Assembly: GCA_028694805.1 (NCBI GenBank)
Contig: JAQVKD010000001.1
Span: 89,549-128,474, forward strand
Direction: 5' to 3'
Source of the DNA: Candidatus Dojkabacteria bacterium
Lineage (GTDB): Bacteria > Patescibacteriota > Dojkabacteria > SC72
DNA: 38,926 bases
The notes beneath the pieces were generated by a model, which worked only from the letters and a program-made list of their open reading frames with translations, was not told the DNA's origin and did not search any database. Each line of letters begins with the position of its first letter. Positions within the stretch are counted from its first letter, which is position 1. The position numbers and the translations under genes were made by a program. This document shows positions 1 to 8,934 of the stretch, one piece after another.

Positions 1-100
1 AAAGTAAGAATGAAAAGAGGATATTATCATTCATTTTATGATACAGGTTAGTTTCAGCTTGAATATAATAAATCTTTAACAACCATCTTAGATAATCCAC

Positions 101-149
101 GAGACAGGGCGGAGTGATTGATAATAGGATTTCTGACGAACCCTGTCTC
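101..149. repeat. Inverted repeat (GAGACAGGG / CCCTGTCTC, 9 bp arms, 31-nt loop)
   Basis: Arms 101-109 and 141-149 are exact reverse complements, just 3' of the minus-strand ORF 179-358. Confidence 0.75.
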
Positions 150-178
150 TATATGAATCTAAGACAAATGCTTTTTAT

Positions 179-358
179 TTATTTTATAGTAATTCTTCCA
201 GTCTCTGACTTCCACACGAATTTATCTTTTCTTATGATAAATGTTGGCTTATTGTCAAATATAGGACTTTCTACTGTAACATATATATTTTCATCTTTTC
301 CTTGTGTAATCTTTGATATTTTAACTTCTATTGTATTTCCTACTTTTATATCCTTCAT
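179..358 (-). CDS. Small basic beta-rich protein (59 aa), possibly OB/TRAM-like
   Basis: My translation: MKDIKVGNTIEVKISKITQGKDENIYVTVESPIFDNKPTFIIRKDKFVWKSETGRITIK*; below the ORF-track length cutoff. Confidence 0.55.
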   Translation of the reverse strand: MKDIKVGNTIEVKISKITQGKDENIYVTVESPIFDNKPTFIIRKDKFVWKSETGRITIK

Positions 359-544
359 TTGATTTCCTCTTATTCAAAAGTTATCTTTGTTATGTAATTG
401 CTATTTCTTACATCTTCACTATATTAATTATGAAGTACAATCCAAAAATAGCAATTAATGCTAACAACAGTAACACAATTATTGTTATTAACGTTACAAA
501 AGAACTGGTTATCAATCTTTCTTTTAGTTTATTGAACATTTATA

Positions 545-736
545 TCATTTATTCCATTCGTGGGATTGGAAGTAATCAACTCTCCACTTTTCATATTCTT
601 CAGTTAGTTTTTTACTTCTTATGAATTCTTTCTGGCAACAATTTTCACGATGCAAATTTTTTAGTTCGTTTAACCTATGCTTAATTCTTTCATTTAATTC
701 TTTCAACTGTTTCTCAAAGTTACTAATTATGATCAC
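545..736 (-). CDS. Hypothetical small coiled-coil protein
   Basis: Minus-strand ORF in the operon direction, Lys/Glu rich. Confidence 0.45.
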   Translation of the reverse strand: MIIISNFEKQLKELNERIKHRLNELKNLHRENCCQKEFIRSKKLTEEYEKWRVDYFQSHEWNK

Positions 737-792
737 TCTCCGCTATGATATCACACCTTTACGATGTTAATCTGAGTTTTTAAGTGATTAAC

Positions 793-1686
793 TTAGAATT
801 GTAATTTAGTCTGATTAATGTCAGTGTGCTTCTTTATATTGTTAGGGTTATAATTCATGATAATTAACTCAACTTCATGACGCCTGTTATCAGCGTCTGC
901 ACTGCAGTAATAAACTTCGTTGTCTAACCAGTAAAATCCTGAATCTTCTGAATAATGAACTTTATTTTCTAAGATTACAGGTTCTCCTGTACAATATCGT
1001 TCTCTCACCCACGATGTATCGTCCACAGTCAATATGAACTTTCCTTTAATAGACCTTAATGCCATGAACAATCTTTGATGCTCGTGTAGCCCAAAAGATG
1101 CATTTGCAGATTTAAAGTAATAATCTGAATTATCACTTTTCATATACGGAGGATCACACATAAAAAGAGTTCTCTCGCTATCATATGACTTAATCACATC
1201 TTCGAAATCTCGGTTATCTATCGTAGCATTTTTAAGCCTCTTTGTGATACCATCCAGTTCTTTGAATTGATTAAAGAATGCAACTGAAGATTGTCTATTA
1301 CTACCAAATGCGAATCCGCTTCCAAACTTTGATGCAAAAGCTGCCTTTATCAGATAAAAGAACCTGAAAGCCTTTTCCACGTTATCCAGAGATTTATGCT
1401 TTCCACTATAGAAATCTTGTAGATACTCATAATATAACTCACGACTATACATCTCATATTTTTCTCTTGCCTTGAATTTATCACAGTCTCGCTGAATCAC
1501 TCGATAAAAATTGATAAGTTCGCTATTAATGTCATTAATAACTTCATCTTTTGATGGCTTCTTCTCAAAGAAAATCCAACCTGCTCCGAAAAACACTTCA
1601 CAGTAGCATCCATGTTCAGACATCAAGCTAACAATTCGTTTAGCACTCTGGGACTTCCCACCGATCCACGATAATACTGAATCCAT
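793..1686 (-). CDS. D12-class N6-adenine DNA methyltransferase
   Basis: N-terminal WIGGKSQSAKRI, EVFFGAGWIFFEKKP (FxGxG-type SAM motif), catalytic CDPPYMKSDN (DPPY). Confidence 0.9.
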   Translation of the reverse strand: MDSVLSWIGGKSQSAKRIVSLMSEHGCYCEVFFGAGWIFFEKKPSKDEVINDINSELINFYRVIQRDCDKFKAREKYEMYSRELYYEYLQDFYSGKHKSLDNVEKAFRFFYLIKAAFASKFGSGFAFGSNRQSSVAFFNQFKELDGITKRLKNATIDNRDFEDVIKSYDSERTLFMCDPPYMKSDNSDYYFKSANASFGLHEHQRLFMALRSIKGKFILTVDDTSWVRERYCTGEPVILENKVHYSEDSGFYWLDNEVYYCSADADNRRHEVELIIMNYNPNNIKKHTDINQTKLQF

Positions 1687-1759
1687 AATTACTCCTTTGA
1701 ATACAATTCTTTTCTCATAATTTCTAATTGTCTCAGCCTTATAATTTCTATCTCCTCAA

Positions 1760-2383
1760 TTAATACTGAAATTGATCCATAATTCTCAAAGTATTCTCTT
1801 TCTTTATTTCCCAGAAATAACATGAACCATTTTTAAAGAATGAAAATTCTATAATTGCCTTATAATAAGGTACTCTTCTTGCTAATTTTAATAACCTGAT
1901 TATCTCTGATATAGAAAATGTATCCTTAATATTATAAAACCTATTATATTCTAAGTCATAATAAGACGAGTTAAATCTATCACATTTTAAATGTATATCT
2001 AAAGCTCTTCCATTTGTAAATATGTGATGTGGTGCTTTAGCACCCTCTATTATTACTTTATCATTTTTTAGATAAATGTTTCCTGATTTTATTTCGTTTT
2101 TCTCATCTATAAATTCTTGTAGTATTATCTGAAATCCCATGTCTTTCCATTCACTGCTTAAATACACAAGTTCAGTTCTTGTAGCACTCAACAATCTTTT
2201 ACAAGACATAGAATTATCTTCGGTATCAGTTCTTATTGTATAAAATTCACTTGGATACTTTGTGAGGAATTCAGTTAATTTTAAATCTACATCATCCTCT
2301 TTCATAATAAAAACACATCTTGGAGCTGGTAAACCAAGTTCATACATTTCTTTTATAGAATCTATTTTCTTTCCCATAATCAT
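1760..2383 (-). CDS. Small ATP-grasp-like / PEP-utilising-enzyme N-terminal-like protein
   Basis: N-term GKKIDSIKEMYELGLPAPRCVFI resembles the PPDK/PEP synthase N-terminal pattern (GxKxxxLxxLxxxGLPVPxGFVI); FYTIRTDTEDN and FQIILQEFID fit an ATP-grasp arrangement. Confidence 0.5.
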   Translation of the reverse strand: MIMGKKIDSIKEMYELGLPAPRCVFIMKEDDVDLKLTEFLTKYPSEFYTIRTDTEDNSMSCKRLLSATRTELVYLSSEWKDMGFQIILQEFIDEKNEIKSGNIYLKNDKVIIEGAKAPHHIFTNGRALDIHLKCDRFNSSYYDLEYNRFYNIKDTFSISEIIRLLKLARRVPYYKAIIEFSFFKNGSCYFWEIKKENTLRIMDQFQY

Positions 2384-2514
2384 ATCACTTTAACTAATCT
2401 ATCTATATATATTTTTATATGGCAACCACATTCAAGAACTGCATCACCAGTTTTCAAATCAATTGATTCTATTTTAACCGACTCATCTTTATATTTACAT
2501 TCTTTACATGTCAT
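2380..2514 (-). CDS. Tiny Cys-rich protein (44 aa), probable Zn knuckle
   Basis: My translation: MTCKECKYKDESVKIESIDLKTGDAVLECGCHIKIYIDRLVKVI*; ATGA-type overlaps at both ends. Confidence 0.6.
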   Translation of the reverse strand: MTCKECKYKDESVKIESIDLKTGDAVLECGCHIKIYIDRLVKVI

Positions 2515-2674
2515 CTTGGACTCTAACTTTCTCATCTTCAAACCCATACCAAAAGTTGCCGATTTTACGAATGAGATATATCTCTATTGGGCTTTTATTA
2601 TCTTTCTTTACATAGTCATCATACTTTTTATATAATGCTTCTATCTGTTTTTTAATTTCATCATCACTTGACAT
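2504..2674 (-). CDS. Hypothetical small protein (56 aa)
   Basis: My translation: MSSDDEIKKQIEALYKKYDDYVKKDNKSPIEIYLIRKIGNFWYGFEDEKVRVQDDM*; overlaps the next ORF. Confidence 0.55.
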   Translation of the reverse strand: MSSDDEIKKQIEALYKKYDDYVKKDNKSPIEIYLIRKIGNFWYGFEDEKVRVQDDM

Positions 2675-2675
2675 T

Positions 2676-3506
2676 TTACCTCATATATTGTGGATTCGTT
2701 GGTAACATCTTAATCTTACCTGCTTGTTCCCAATCACTTTCATAAATATGAAGGCTATTGCAGAAATCAACTACCCTGACAAGTTCAAGATTATTTGGAG
2801 CAAAGATTTCTCTATTCATCATTTTTATAAGACCAATCATGTTAGAGTTCCACGCCGCGAATAAATCTCTTGAACGCCACATACAATGAAATTCTGCTTT
2901 TCCGATTCTTTCTTCAATAATATCTCCATCACTGTCTCTTCCATGATATATAGCTCGTGGATATTCATATACAAACACCTGTAGCCTCTGGAGACATGGC
3001 TGATCTTCTGATACAAATAAATCTCTGTCAGGTATCCAGGTTATGGCTTCATCTCTATTACTTACCAAACATTCACCGCCCTTTTCTATTCTATCAGTTA
3101 TTTTGTCAGCTATGCTACTAAGTTGATCTATAAAATATTCTTCACCTGATTTATGATAATAATCTTTAAATTTTGAATCGCCTATTGCATGTGAAGGATA
3201 ATTAGTTAATCTATCTGTATAATTGTACTCAAACCCCTGTTTCCTCCAATCATATTCTCTTTCCCACTGTTTTTCGTATTCTATACAATGTAGTTCTTTT
3301 GTTGGAAAGCTTGGATGTAACATTGGTTCTAATAGTGGTTGTCTTATTTCTGTCATACTTACAATATCATAAGTATTAACAGGTTTTCCATAGAATCTTT
3401 TCTTTTCCATTCCTTCATTCATACATTTCTTTACTAATTGCTGCCAACAGTGAGGCAGTCCTGTACCATCAATACTGATTAATGGTGGATATTTTGGATG
3501 GTTCAT
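2676..3506 (-). CDS. Thymidylate synthase (ThyA)-like protein
   Basis: Active-site-like DQPCLQRLQVFV, WRSRDLFAAWNSNMIGLI (aligns to RSxDxFLGxPxNI, Asn retained), SLHIYESDWE (matches S.HIY). Confidence 0.75.
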   Translation of the reverse strand: MNHPKYPPLISIDGTGLPHCWQQLVKKCMNEGMEKKRFYGKPVNTYDIVSMTEIRQPLLEPMLHPSFPTKELHCIEYEKQWEREYDWRKQGFEYNYTDRLTNYPSHAIGDSKFKDYYHKSGEEYFIDQLSSIADKITDRIEKGGECLVSNRDEAITWIPDRDLFVSEDQPCLQRLQVFVYEYPRAIYHGRDSDGDIIEERIGKAEFHCMWRSRDLFAAWNSNMIGLIKMMNREIFAPNNLELVRVVDFCNSLHIYESDWEQAGKIKMLPTNPQYMR

Positions 3507-3531
3507 AATTCTCCATTTTCTTTATGATTTC

Positions 3532-3693
3532 TTAGTCATCTTCATTTCGATATTCCATTTCAAACTTTCTCAAATCTAATGCCTCATATAAATCATTCAT
3601 ACAACTATCACAAATTGCTTTTTTTCCAACTTTCTTTCCTGTTAATGTTTCTTCTGAACAGAAAAAACACTTTTTACTTGTCTTATATGCCAT
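3532..3693 (-). CDS. Small zinc-ribbon-like protein (53 aa)
   Basis: My translation: MAYKTSKKCFFCSEETLTGKKVGKKAICDSCMNDLYEALDLRKFEMEYRNEDD*; two CxxC pairs. Confidence 0.65.
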   Translation of the reverse strand: MAYKTSKKCFFCSEETLTGKKVGKKAICDSCMNDLYEALDLRKFEMEYRNEDD

Positions 3694-3733
3694 GACACTG
3701 TATCCTATTCAAACATCTTCTTGTTTCCTCTCT

Positions 3734-4012
3734 TCATTTACTGTAATTCCTGTATGTCATTTCCAACATTTGACATAGATTAGCAATGTCAATTGTTTCA
3801 TCGATCTTAACTTCACTGCTTAATAAAATCAATCTAATTTTTTCTCCTTTTTGTGTGTCTCTTAATTCAAATAATTCTAATATTTCATCTATTAAATGAT
3901 ACTTAACATGTTCATAATCCATAGAATAATTTTTATGTTCAGTTTTAACAATTTTTTCTTTCATTTTTAGAACAAAGGTATCCAAATTATTAAGTTTTTC
4001 TGTTAAATTCAT
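3734..4012 (-). CDS. Hypothetical protein
   Basis: 92-aa ORF overlapping the MazG-like ORF by ATGA. Confidence 0.6.
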   Translation of the reverse strand: MNLTEKLNNLDTFVLKMKEKIVKTEHKNYSMDYEHVKYHLIDEILELFELRDTQKGEKIRLILLSSEVKIDETIDIANLCQMLEMTYRNYSK

Positions 4013-4257
4013 TCAAACACCTTCTTGTTTCCTTGTAATTTTTCCAGTTTCCTTATCAACCCAACTTCAACAGCATAATCAAACTCCATTCCTGCAAGCT
4101 CTAACATTGGCTTTATACACAACGCTGAAAGGTCAGATAATTCGTTTCTCCAGTGTTCATTTTTATCTCCTTTCACTAAGCATTCTGCAATTTCTCCAAG
4201 TTCTTTAGTACCGATTATTACCAAATCTTTTAGTTTCTCTTTTTTATTCTTATCCAT
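4009..4257 (-). CDS. MazG-like nucleotide pyrophosphohydrolase-family protein
   Basis: KELGEIAECLVKGDKNEHWRNELSDLSALCIKPMLELAG: ExxE...ExxD-type MazG helices. Confidence 0.6.
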   Translation of the reverse strand: MDKNKKEKLKDLVIIGTKELGEIAECLVKGDKNEHWRNELSDLSALCIKPMLELAGMEFDYAVEVGLIRKLEKLQGNKKVFE

Positions 4258-4278
4258 CTTATCAAAACCTTTTAATTA

Positions 4279-5181
4279 TTAAATATTTTCTTTCCATATT
4301 TCATTGTTGATCACAAGACGCATAGTTTCGTTGGACACACCATAGTGCTTAGATAATCTAATAACTTTCTCACCATTCTCGTGTTTTTTTCTTATTTCTT
4401 TCACAATTTTCCAATTAAGTTTAGCACCATGAGTATTTTCAATTTTTATTTTTCTTATGTTTTCATTGTCACATATGCTACCTTTCCAATTTTTGTTGTT
4501 TATAATATTACTAATTTCAGCATCTGTTATTCCATATTTCACAGCTAACTGATGTTGTGTTATTCCACCAGAATGATATTCTTTTCTTATTTTACCAGGT
4601 TCATCATTCTTCAATATAGCCATTGGATTATTATCCCTTTTATGAGCACATTTATAACTAAGACCTGCATTTATCATGTCTCTCGAATTATCTTGATGAG
4701 TTCCTAATTCTAAATGTTCAGGATTAACACATAGTTTGTTATTACATTTATGGCGAACAAGTATTTCATGTGACAGAGAACCTATACATAATTTATATAA
4801 TACTCTATGCACCAATTTTGATTCATTGTTTATTGTAATTGTTCCATAATCATTACTACTAACAGAACCTAACCATGTCCAACACTTGTCATTTTCTCTG
4901 ATATCAATCTTACTAATAAGTCTTCTTATTAGTCGTTCCCATTTTTTCCAATTTTCATCAGAAATTTTTCCTTTCAAATATTCAATGAATCTATCTTGCT
5001 TTATCCTTTTTCTTTTCTCTATCCACTTGTTTAAGTAGTGTTCGTTCTTAGTCTTTTTCTCTAACCTTTTCTTCTCTTCTTCGTCTTTCCTTTTTCTTTC
5101 AGCCTCTTCCTTCAATACTTTTTCACTAATCTTCACTTTAATTTTTCCATCTATATCAGTATACAAAACAAACCTCGACAC
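4279..5181 (-). CDS. HNH (homing-type) endonuclease with C-terminal NUMOD/HTH-like repeats
   Basis: CWTWLGSVSSNDYGTITI...LVHRVLYKL...LVRHKCNNKLCVNPEHLELGTHQDNSRDMI; later HQLAVKYGITDAEISNIINNKNWK and IRLSKHYGVSNETMRLVINNEIWK. Confidence 0.88.
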   Translation of the reverse strand: MSRFVLYTDIDGKIKVKISEKVLKEEAERKRKDEEEKKRLEKKTKNEHYLNKWIEKRKRIKQDRFIEYLKGKISDENWKKWERLIRRLISKIDIRENDKCWTWLGSVSSNDYGTITINNESKLVHRVLYKLCIGSLSHEILVRHKCNNKLCVNPEHLELGTHQDNSRDMINAGLSYKCAHKRDNNPMAILKNDEPGKIRKEYHSGGITQHQLAVKYGITDAEISNIINNKNWKGSICDNENIRKIKIENTHGAKLNWKIVKEIRKKHENGEKVIRLSKHYGVSNETMRLVINNEIWKENI

Positions 5182-5247
5182 TTTATCACCCTTTGAAATT
5201 TCTTTTATTTTTATTTTTTTAGTTTTTCTTCTTCGTCTTTATTCATA

Positions 5248-6210
5248 TTATGTCACCAACTTTCCGATAACTCCTAATTTTGCTACAAACCATCTCATCT
5301 GTATGCGTTCATTTGCTCCCTCTGAAATACGAAAATCGGTTTCTCCAGTAATATCAACAATGTCTACTTTTGTTTTATCTTTCACGTTCAAAATCATAGT
5401 TTCTTTGAATATCTGAGTTAACAAATCCTGAGCAGATAATCCTTCCATGATCATTAAAATATCAAGCTTTTCAAATGCTGACATGTAATTCCCGCTTAAA
5501 CATGTCTCTATAAAATTTCTAATGTCTTCTCTTCTTGCTAGTCCACTCGATTTATAAATGCTATCAACTGTTATATTCTTTCCCATGAGACTTGCAACCT
5601 CTAAAGTTCCAACTGCTTTTCTCATATCACCTTCTGATACATACACAATGGAGTCCAATGAAGCTTCTCCTATCGTTAAGTTCTCTTTTTTTGCTATGTA
5701 TGAAAGCCTTTGTTTCATTGCTTCTGGATTAACACCTTTAAAACGATATACTGCACATCGACTGGAAATAGGTTCAATAATCTTGCTTAACCAATTACAT
5801 GATAGAATAAACTTGCAATTACTGGAGTACTTCTCCATTGTTCTTCTTAATGCTGCTTGTGCATCTGATGTAAGAGCATCACATTCATCAAGAAACGCAA
5901 TTTTGAATTCATATTGTCCTAATGGCTTAGTATTAGCATATTGTTTTATTTCATTCCTTACTACGTCAATGCCTCTCGTATCACTAGCATTCCACTCCTT
6001 AAAATTTCCGTGCCAATTCTCACCAAATATTTCTCTTGCCATGCACAATGCACAACTGGTTTTTCCAGTTCCTGGACTACCAGTAAACAATAAATTCGGA
6101 AAATTACCAACTTTAACATATGCTTTTAATCTTTCAGTTACTTGTTCTTGACCTGCTATATCATCCAATTTCTTTGCCCTATACTTCTCCAACCATACTT
6201 CATAATCCAA
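5248..6210 (-). CDS. rfcS: Replication factor C small subunit (clamp loader)
   Basis: WLEKYRAKKLDDIAGQEQV, Walker A LLFTGSPGTGKT, Walker B FLDECDALT, sensor CNWLSKIIEPISSRCAVYRFKG. Confidence 0.95.
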   Translation of the reverse strand: MDYEVWLEKYRAKKLDDIAGQEQVTERLKAYVKVGNFPNLLFTGSPGTGKTSCALCMAREIFGENWHGNFKEWNASDTRGIDVVRNEIKQYANTKPLGQYEFKIAFLDECDALTSDAQAALRRTMEKYSSNCKFILSCNWLSKIIEPISSRCAVYRFKGVNPEAMKQRLSYIAKKENLTIGEASLDSIVYVSEGDMRKAVGTLEVASLMGKNITVDSIYKSSGLARREDIRNFIETCLSGNYMSAFEKLDILMIMEGLSAQDLLTQIFKETMILNVKDKTKVDIVDITGETDFRISEGANERIQMRWFVAKLGVIGKLVT

Positions 6211-6386
6211 GTTTAATCACTCTCTTTCCTCGAAATTGCACACATCTTTTAACACACTTAATCTACTATGTTTACACACTTGACATTTCCTATTTATTTC
6301 TTCAACTGTAATATCCTCGTTTCCATTTTCTATGCTGTCCCAGCACTTACATCGAACCATATCACATACATAATTTCTCTGCATAA

Positions 6387-6590
6387 CTAATCCATTTCTT
6401 GAATGAAGTACAAAACTATCATATCATCCCTTATTTCCGTTTTTATATTCTTTCCTTTTTTGATGTAGTTATTACAATGAATTTCTATAATCTCTTTAGG
6501 AACAGTCTTTGGAAGCCTTTCTACTATTATTTTTATATATGATTCACTTATAACTGTACCATATCCTTTAAATGATTTAGAAATTCCCAT
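6387..6590 (-). CDS. Hypothetical protein
   Basis: 67-aa ORF in operon context. Confidence 0.5.
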   Translation of the reverse strand: MGISKSFKGYGTVISESYIKIIVERLPKTVPKEIIEIHCNNYIKKGKNIKTEIRDDMIVLYFIQEMD

Positions 6591-6592
6591 AA

Positions 6593-7153
6593 CTAATCCT
6601 TTTTAATTTTATTTAGTTTATCGAAGAAATGTATAACTGTCTTTATTTCGGTTTTGTCTATAACATGTGAATTTTCATTCTCGTCATTAAACTTGAGATA
6701 TGAACCTCTATTATCTAACCAGTCATATAGTTTTGTAAATTCATGTATCAAATCGTCAAAAAGATCTTCTTTATATTTTAGTATCAATATGTTCTTTTCA
6801 TCATCTAATAGTATAAGCTTTTTCTGGTATACAAATAATTTTTGAAGTTTTATTTCATTTAATTCTTCTTCTGTTTCTTTTAATTCTTCTTCTTTGTTTA
6901 GTAGTTCTTCATGTAATTCTTCTATCTCTGTTCTTGGATGTCTTTTTGTTGTATTCGATATATTTCCATTTAGATCATGTTGAACCCCTGACAAATTAAA
7001 TCCTCCTCCTCTTTTTAATTTCCTAATAGCATCATCTATATCATCCTTATAGTATTTTTTGGAAGAAAGATATAAATGAATTTGTGATTCTGTAACTGGC
7101 TTGTTCTGTCTACACATTAAATCACGTAAATATGTACTGTATCTCTCTGGCAT
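6593..7153 (-). CDS. Hypothetical protein, wHTH-like N-terminus plus long coiled coil
   Basis: PVTESQIHLYLSSKKYYKDDIDDAIRKLKRGGGF resembles a helix-turn-helix; followed by Glu/Lys heptads. Confidence 0.6.
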   Translation of the reverse strand: MPERYSTYLRDLMCRQNKPVTESQIHLYLSSKKYYKDDIDDAIRKLKRGGGFNLSGVQHDLNGNISNTTKRHPRTEIEELHEELLNKEEELKETEEELNEIKLQKLFVYQKKLILLDDEKNILILKYKEDLFDDLIHEFTKLYDWLDNRGSYLKFNDENENSHVIDKTEIKTVIHFFDKLNKIKKD

Positions 7154-7172
7154 TTTATTTACTTTCCATATA

Positions 7173-7322
7173 TTATTTCCAGTTTTTATCTATTCCTTGT
7201 ATATAATGTTTTCTTTCTTGTTCTTCGTGCTTCCCTTTACATTCTACTGAACAATATAAAGTGTTTTTATATTCAATCACTTCTCCACAGTATATACATC
7301 GTTTTATTTTGACATCTGACAT
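7173..7322 (-). CDS. Small zinc-finger protein (49 aa)
   Basis: My translation: MSDVKIKRCIYCGEVIEYKNTLYCSVECKGKHEEQERKHYIQGIDKNWK*; CxxC...CxxxC. Confidence 0.65.
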   Translation of the reverse strand: MSDVKIKRCIYCGEVIEYKNTLYCSVECKGKHEEQERKHYIQGIDKNWK

Positions 7323-7472
7323 TTCCTCCATATCAAATCACCTGTTTTCCAGTCGCAAAACTCACAAACATATACTTCAGCAGTGGAGATAAACCAGGCT
7401 TTTGCCCTATAAAGTCGCTCACGAATATAGTTCAAAAAAGCTGCTGATTAAGCTGTTTAAAGCTTTGTTTTG

Positions 7473-8417
7473 TTACTCATTATCATTAAATCTAACTGTG
7501 AATCTTCTTTTTTGTTTTTCCTTGTTAATATATTCTTTATATAACTTTGGATGTTCTTTCTGAAATCTTTCAATATCAAATACATTTTTATCTTTTGGTG
7601 ATTTCCAACTTATAGAATATCCTTTTCCAATTCCTATTTCAGCATCTCGCATTACACTCATGAAGTTGTTCTTACATAACAATTCCTTTTCTTTCAACTG
7701 TTCCATCTGTTCTTTAGTACATCTCAAAATAACAGCCCAATCAGTGGCATCTTGATTGTTTCTTAAATCAATAGTTTTTCTTTCTGACCCTTCAGAATAC
7801 TTGTCTCTTAAGAAATTTTCACATGATTTTGTGTTTTCTATTTCTGGCGGTGTTCCTGATTCTACAAGTTTCCAGAACTTTGATTCTTCTTCTATTAGTT
7901 TTTTAATGAATTCTTCATCCCTTTCAATATCTTTCCACTCCAGTTGATTCGTTGTAAAATTCAACACTGCGAAGCTTGCCCATGTGTAATCAGCAACTGC
8001 CAAACAATGTTGGATTTGACAATAGTAATACGATGGTATGTCTTCATCCCATCTAACAAAAGCTCCTTTAATCTTACATTCAAGCACACCTTTTCCTCTG
8101 GTGTCATCTGTTATTCTTCCGTCCAAATTACATATCATGTAAGGATATTCTTTACTTCTCATATTTTCAAGAGCAATAGTACCAGCTTCAACATCTCTTT
8201 TTGTAAGTTCTACATACTCTTCTATTATAAAAGGTTCAAGTTTTTTTCCAAGCCGAAGAGATATATTATCCTTCTCTATTGTAACTCCTGTAGTTTTTTC
8301 TGTCCATAGTTCCAATTTGCTTTTCCAAGGATTGATACCAAGAATAACAGAAGAATCAGAGCCACCAATTCCGGTTGTACGGTTCTTTAACCATTCTTCT
8401 TTTTTAGAGACTTCCAT
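7473..8417 (-). CDS. YqaJ-type viral recombinase / exonuclease (PD-(D/E)XK)
   Basis: EEWLKNRTTGIGGSDSSVILGINPWKSKLELWTEKTTG (YqaJ N-motif), PYMICNLDGRI, KGVLECKIKG (ExK). Confidence 0.9.
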   Translation of the reverse strand: MEVSKKEEWLKNRTTGIGGSDSSVILGINPWKSKLELWTEKTTGVTIEKDNISLRLGKKLEPFIIEEYVELTKRDVEAGTIALENMRSKEYPYMICNLDGRITDDTRGKGVLECKIKGAFVRWDEDIPSYYYCQIQHCLAVADYTWASFAVLNFTTNQLEWKDIERDEEFIKKLIEEESKFWKLVESGTPPEIENTKSCENFLRDKYSEGSERKTIDLRNNQDATDWAVILRCTKEQMEQLKEKELLCKNNFMSVMRDAEIGIGKGYSISWKSPKDKNVFDIERFQKEHPKLYKEYINKEKQKRRFTVRFNDNE

Positions 8418-8432
8418 CTTTTATCACCTGGT

Positions 8433-8720
8433 TCAATCTATTTCAATTATCTCTACAGCATAAAGTCCTTCTGGAACATTAGAAGGACTTTTTTTTGTGA
8501 CCACTTCAAATTGAACTTTCACTCTGTATCTTATATATTGTATAGACATTTTTACAAACACATTAAGATCAACTTTAACTCCACTATCTAGGTCACACAA
8601 TTTATGAGAATTAACATAAGCTAATTTACCATCTACAATACAAGTTCTTGAACTTTTTATTGAAGCTTTTGATATACCAAATAAAACTTTTTGAACATTT
8701 CTTGCTTCGTATATGTCCAT
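8433..8720 (-). CDS. Hypothetical protein, paralogue of 24855-25166
   Basis: Likely start at MDIYEARNVQKVLF with a GGAGTGAT RBS; ends GLYAVEIIEID. The track's start at 8783 is probably too long. Confidence 0.65.
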   Translation of the reverse strand: MDIYEARNVQKVLFGISKASIKSSRTCIVDGKLAYVNSHKLCDLDSGVKVDLNVFVKMSIQYIRYRVKVQFEVVTKKSPSNVPEGLYAVEIIEID

Positions 8721-8724
8721 CTTA

Positions 8725-8928
8725 TCACTCCTTCTTTCTGAATTCTGTATAATTACTGTTTTTATTTCCTTTTGTTTTGCCACAGTTATTTCTTATGCAT
8801 ACTAATTGAATTTCTTCGTGACGAATAATAACACTTCCGATATCTACATAACCACTTATTTTTGTGATGAGTTCAAATTTATGAAAACCTAATATACAAA
8901 GAAAGTGCTTCTTCTTTTTCTTTAACAT
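8725..8928 (-). CDS. Hypothetical small protein with Cys residues
   Basis: FLCILGFHKFE...IQLVCIRNNCGKTKG. Confidence 0.5.
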   Translation of the reverse strand: MLKKKKKHFLCILGFHKFELITKISGYVDIGSVIIRHEEIQLVCIRNNCGKTKGNKNSNYTEFRKKE

Positions 8929-8934
8929 AAAAAA

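Noticed and set aside
2676-3506. dCMP hydroxymethylase instead of thymidylate synthase
   Set aside because: The position expected to be Asp in dCMP-specific enzymes aligns with Asn (SNMIG); not conclusive but disfavours it.
4009-4035. MazG tail NKKVFE* as a fifth FKIT motif
   Set aside because: Only KKVF is shared; lacks the F/Y position and KI[TG] core.
5558-6151. Plus-strand 197-aa ORF antisense to rfcS
   Set aside because: Antisense to a certain gene; low-complexity hydrophobic translation typical of shadow ORFs. The same applies to the other plus-strand ORFs.
4279-6210. Intein or intron in rfcS carrying the HNH gene
   Set aside because: The RfcS ORF is uninterrupted from N-terminus to C-terminus; the HNH ORF is separate.
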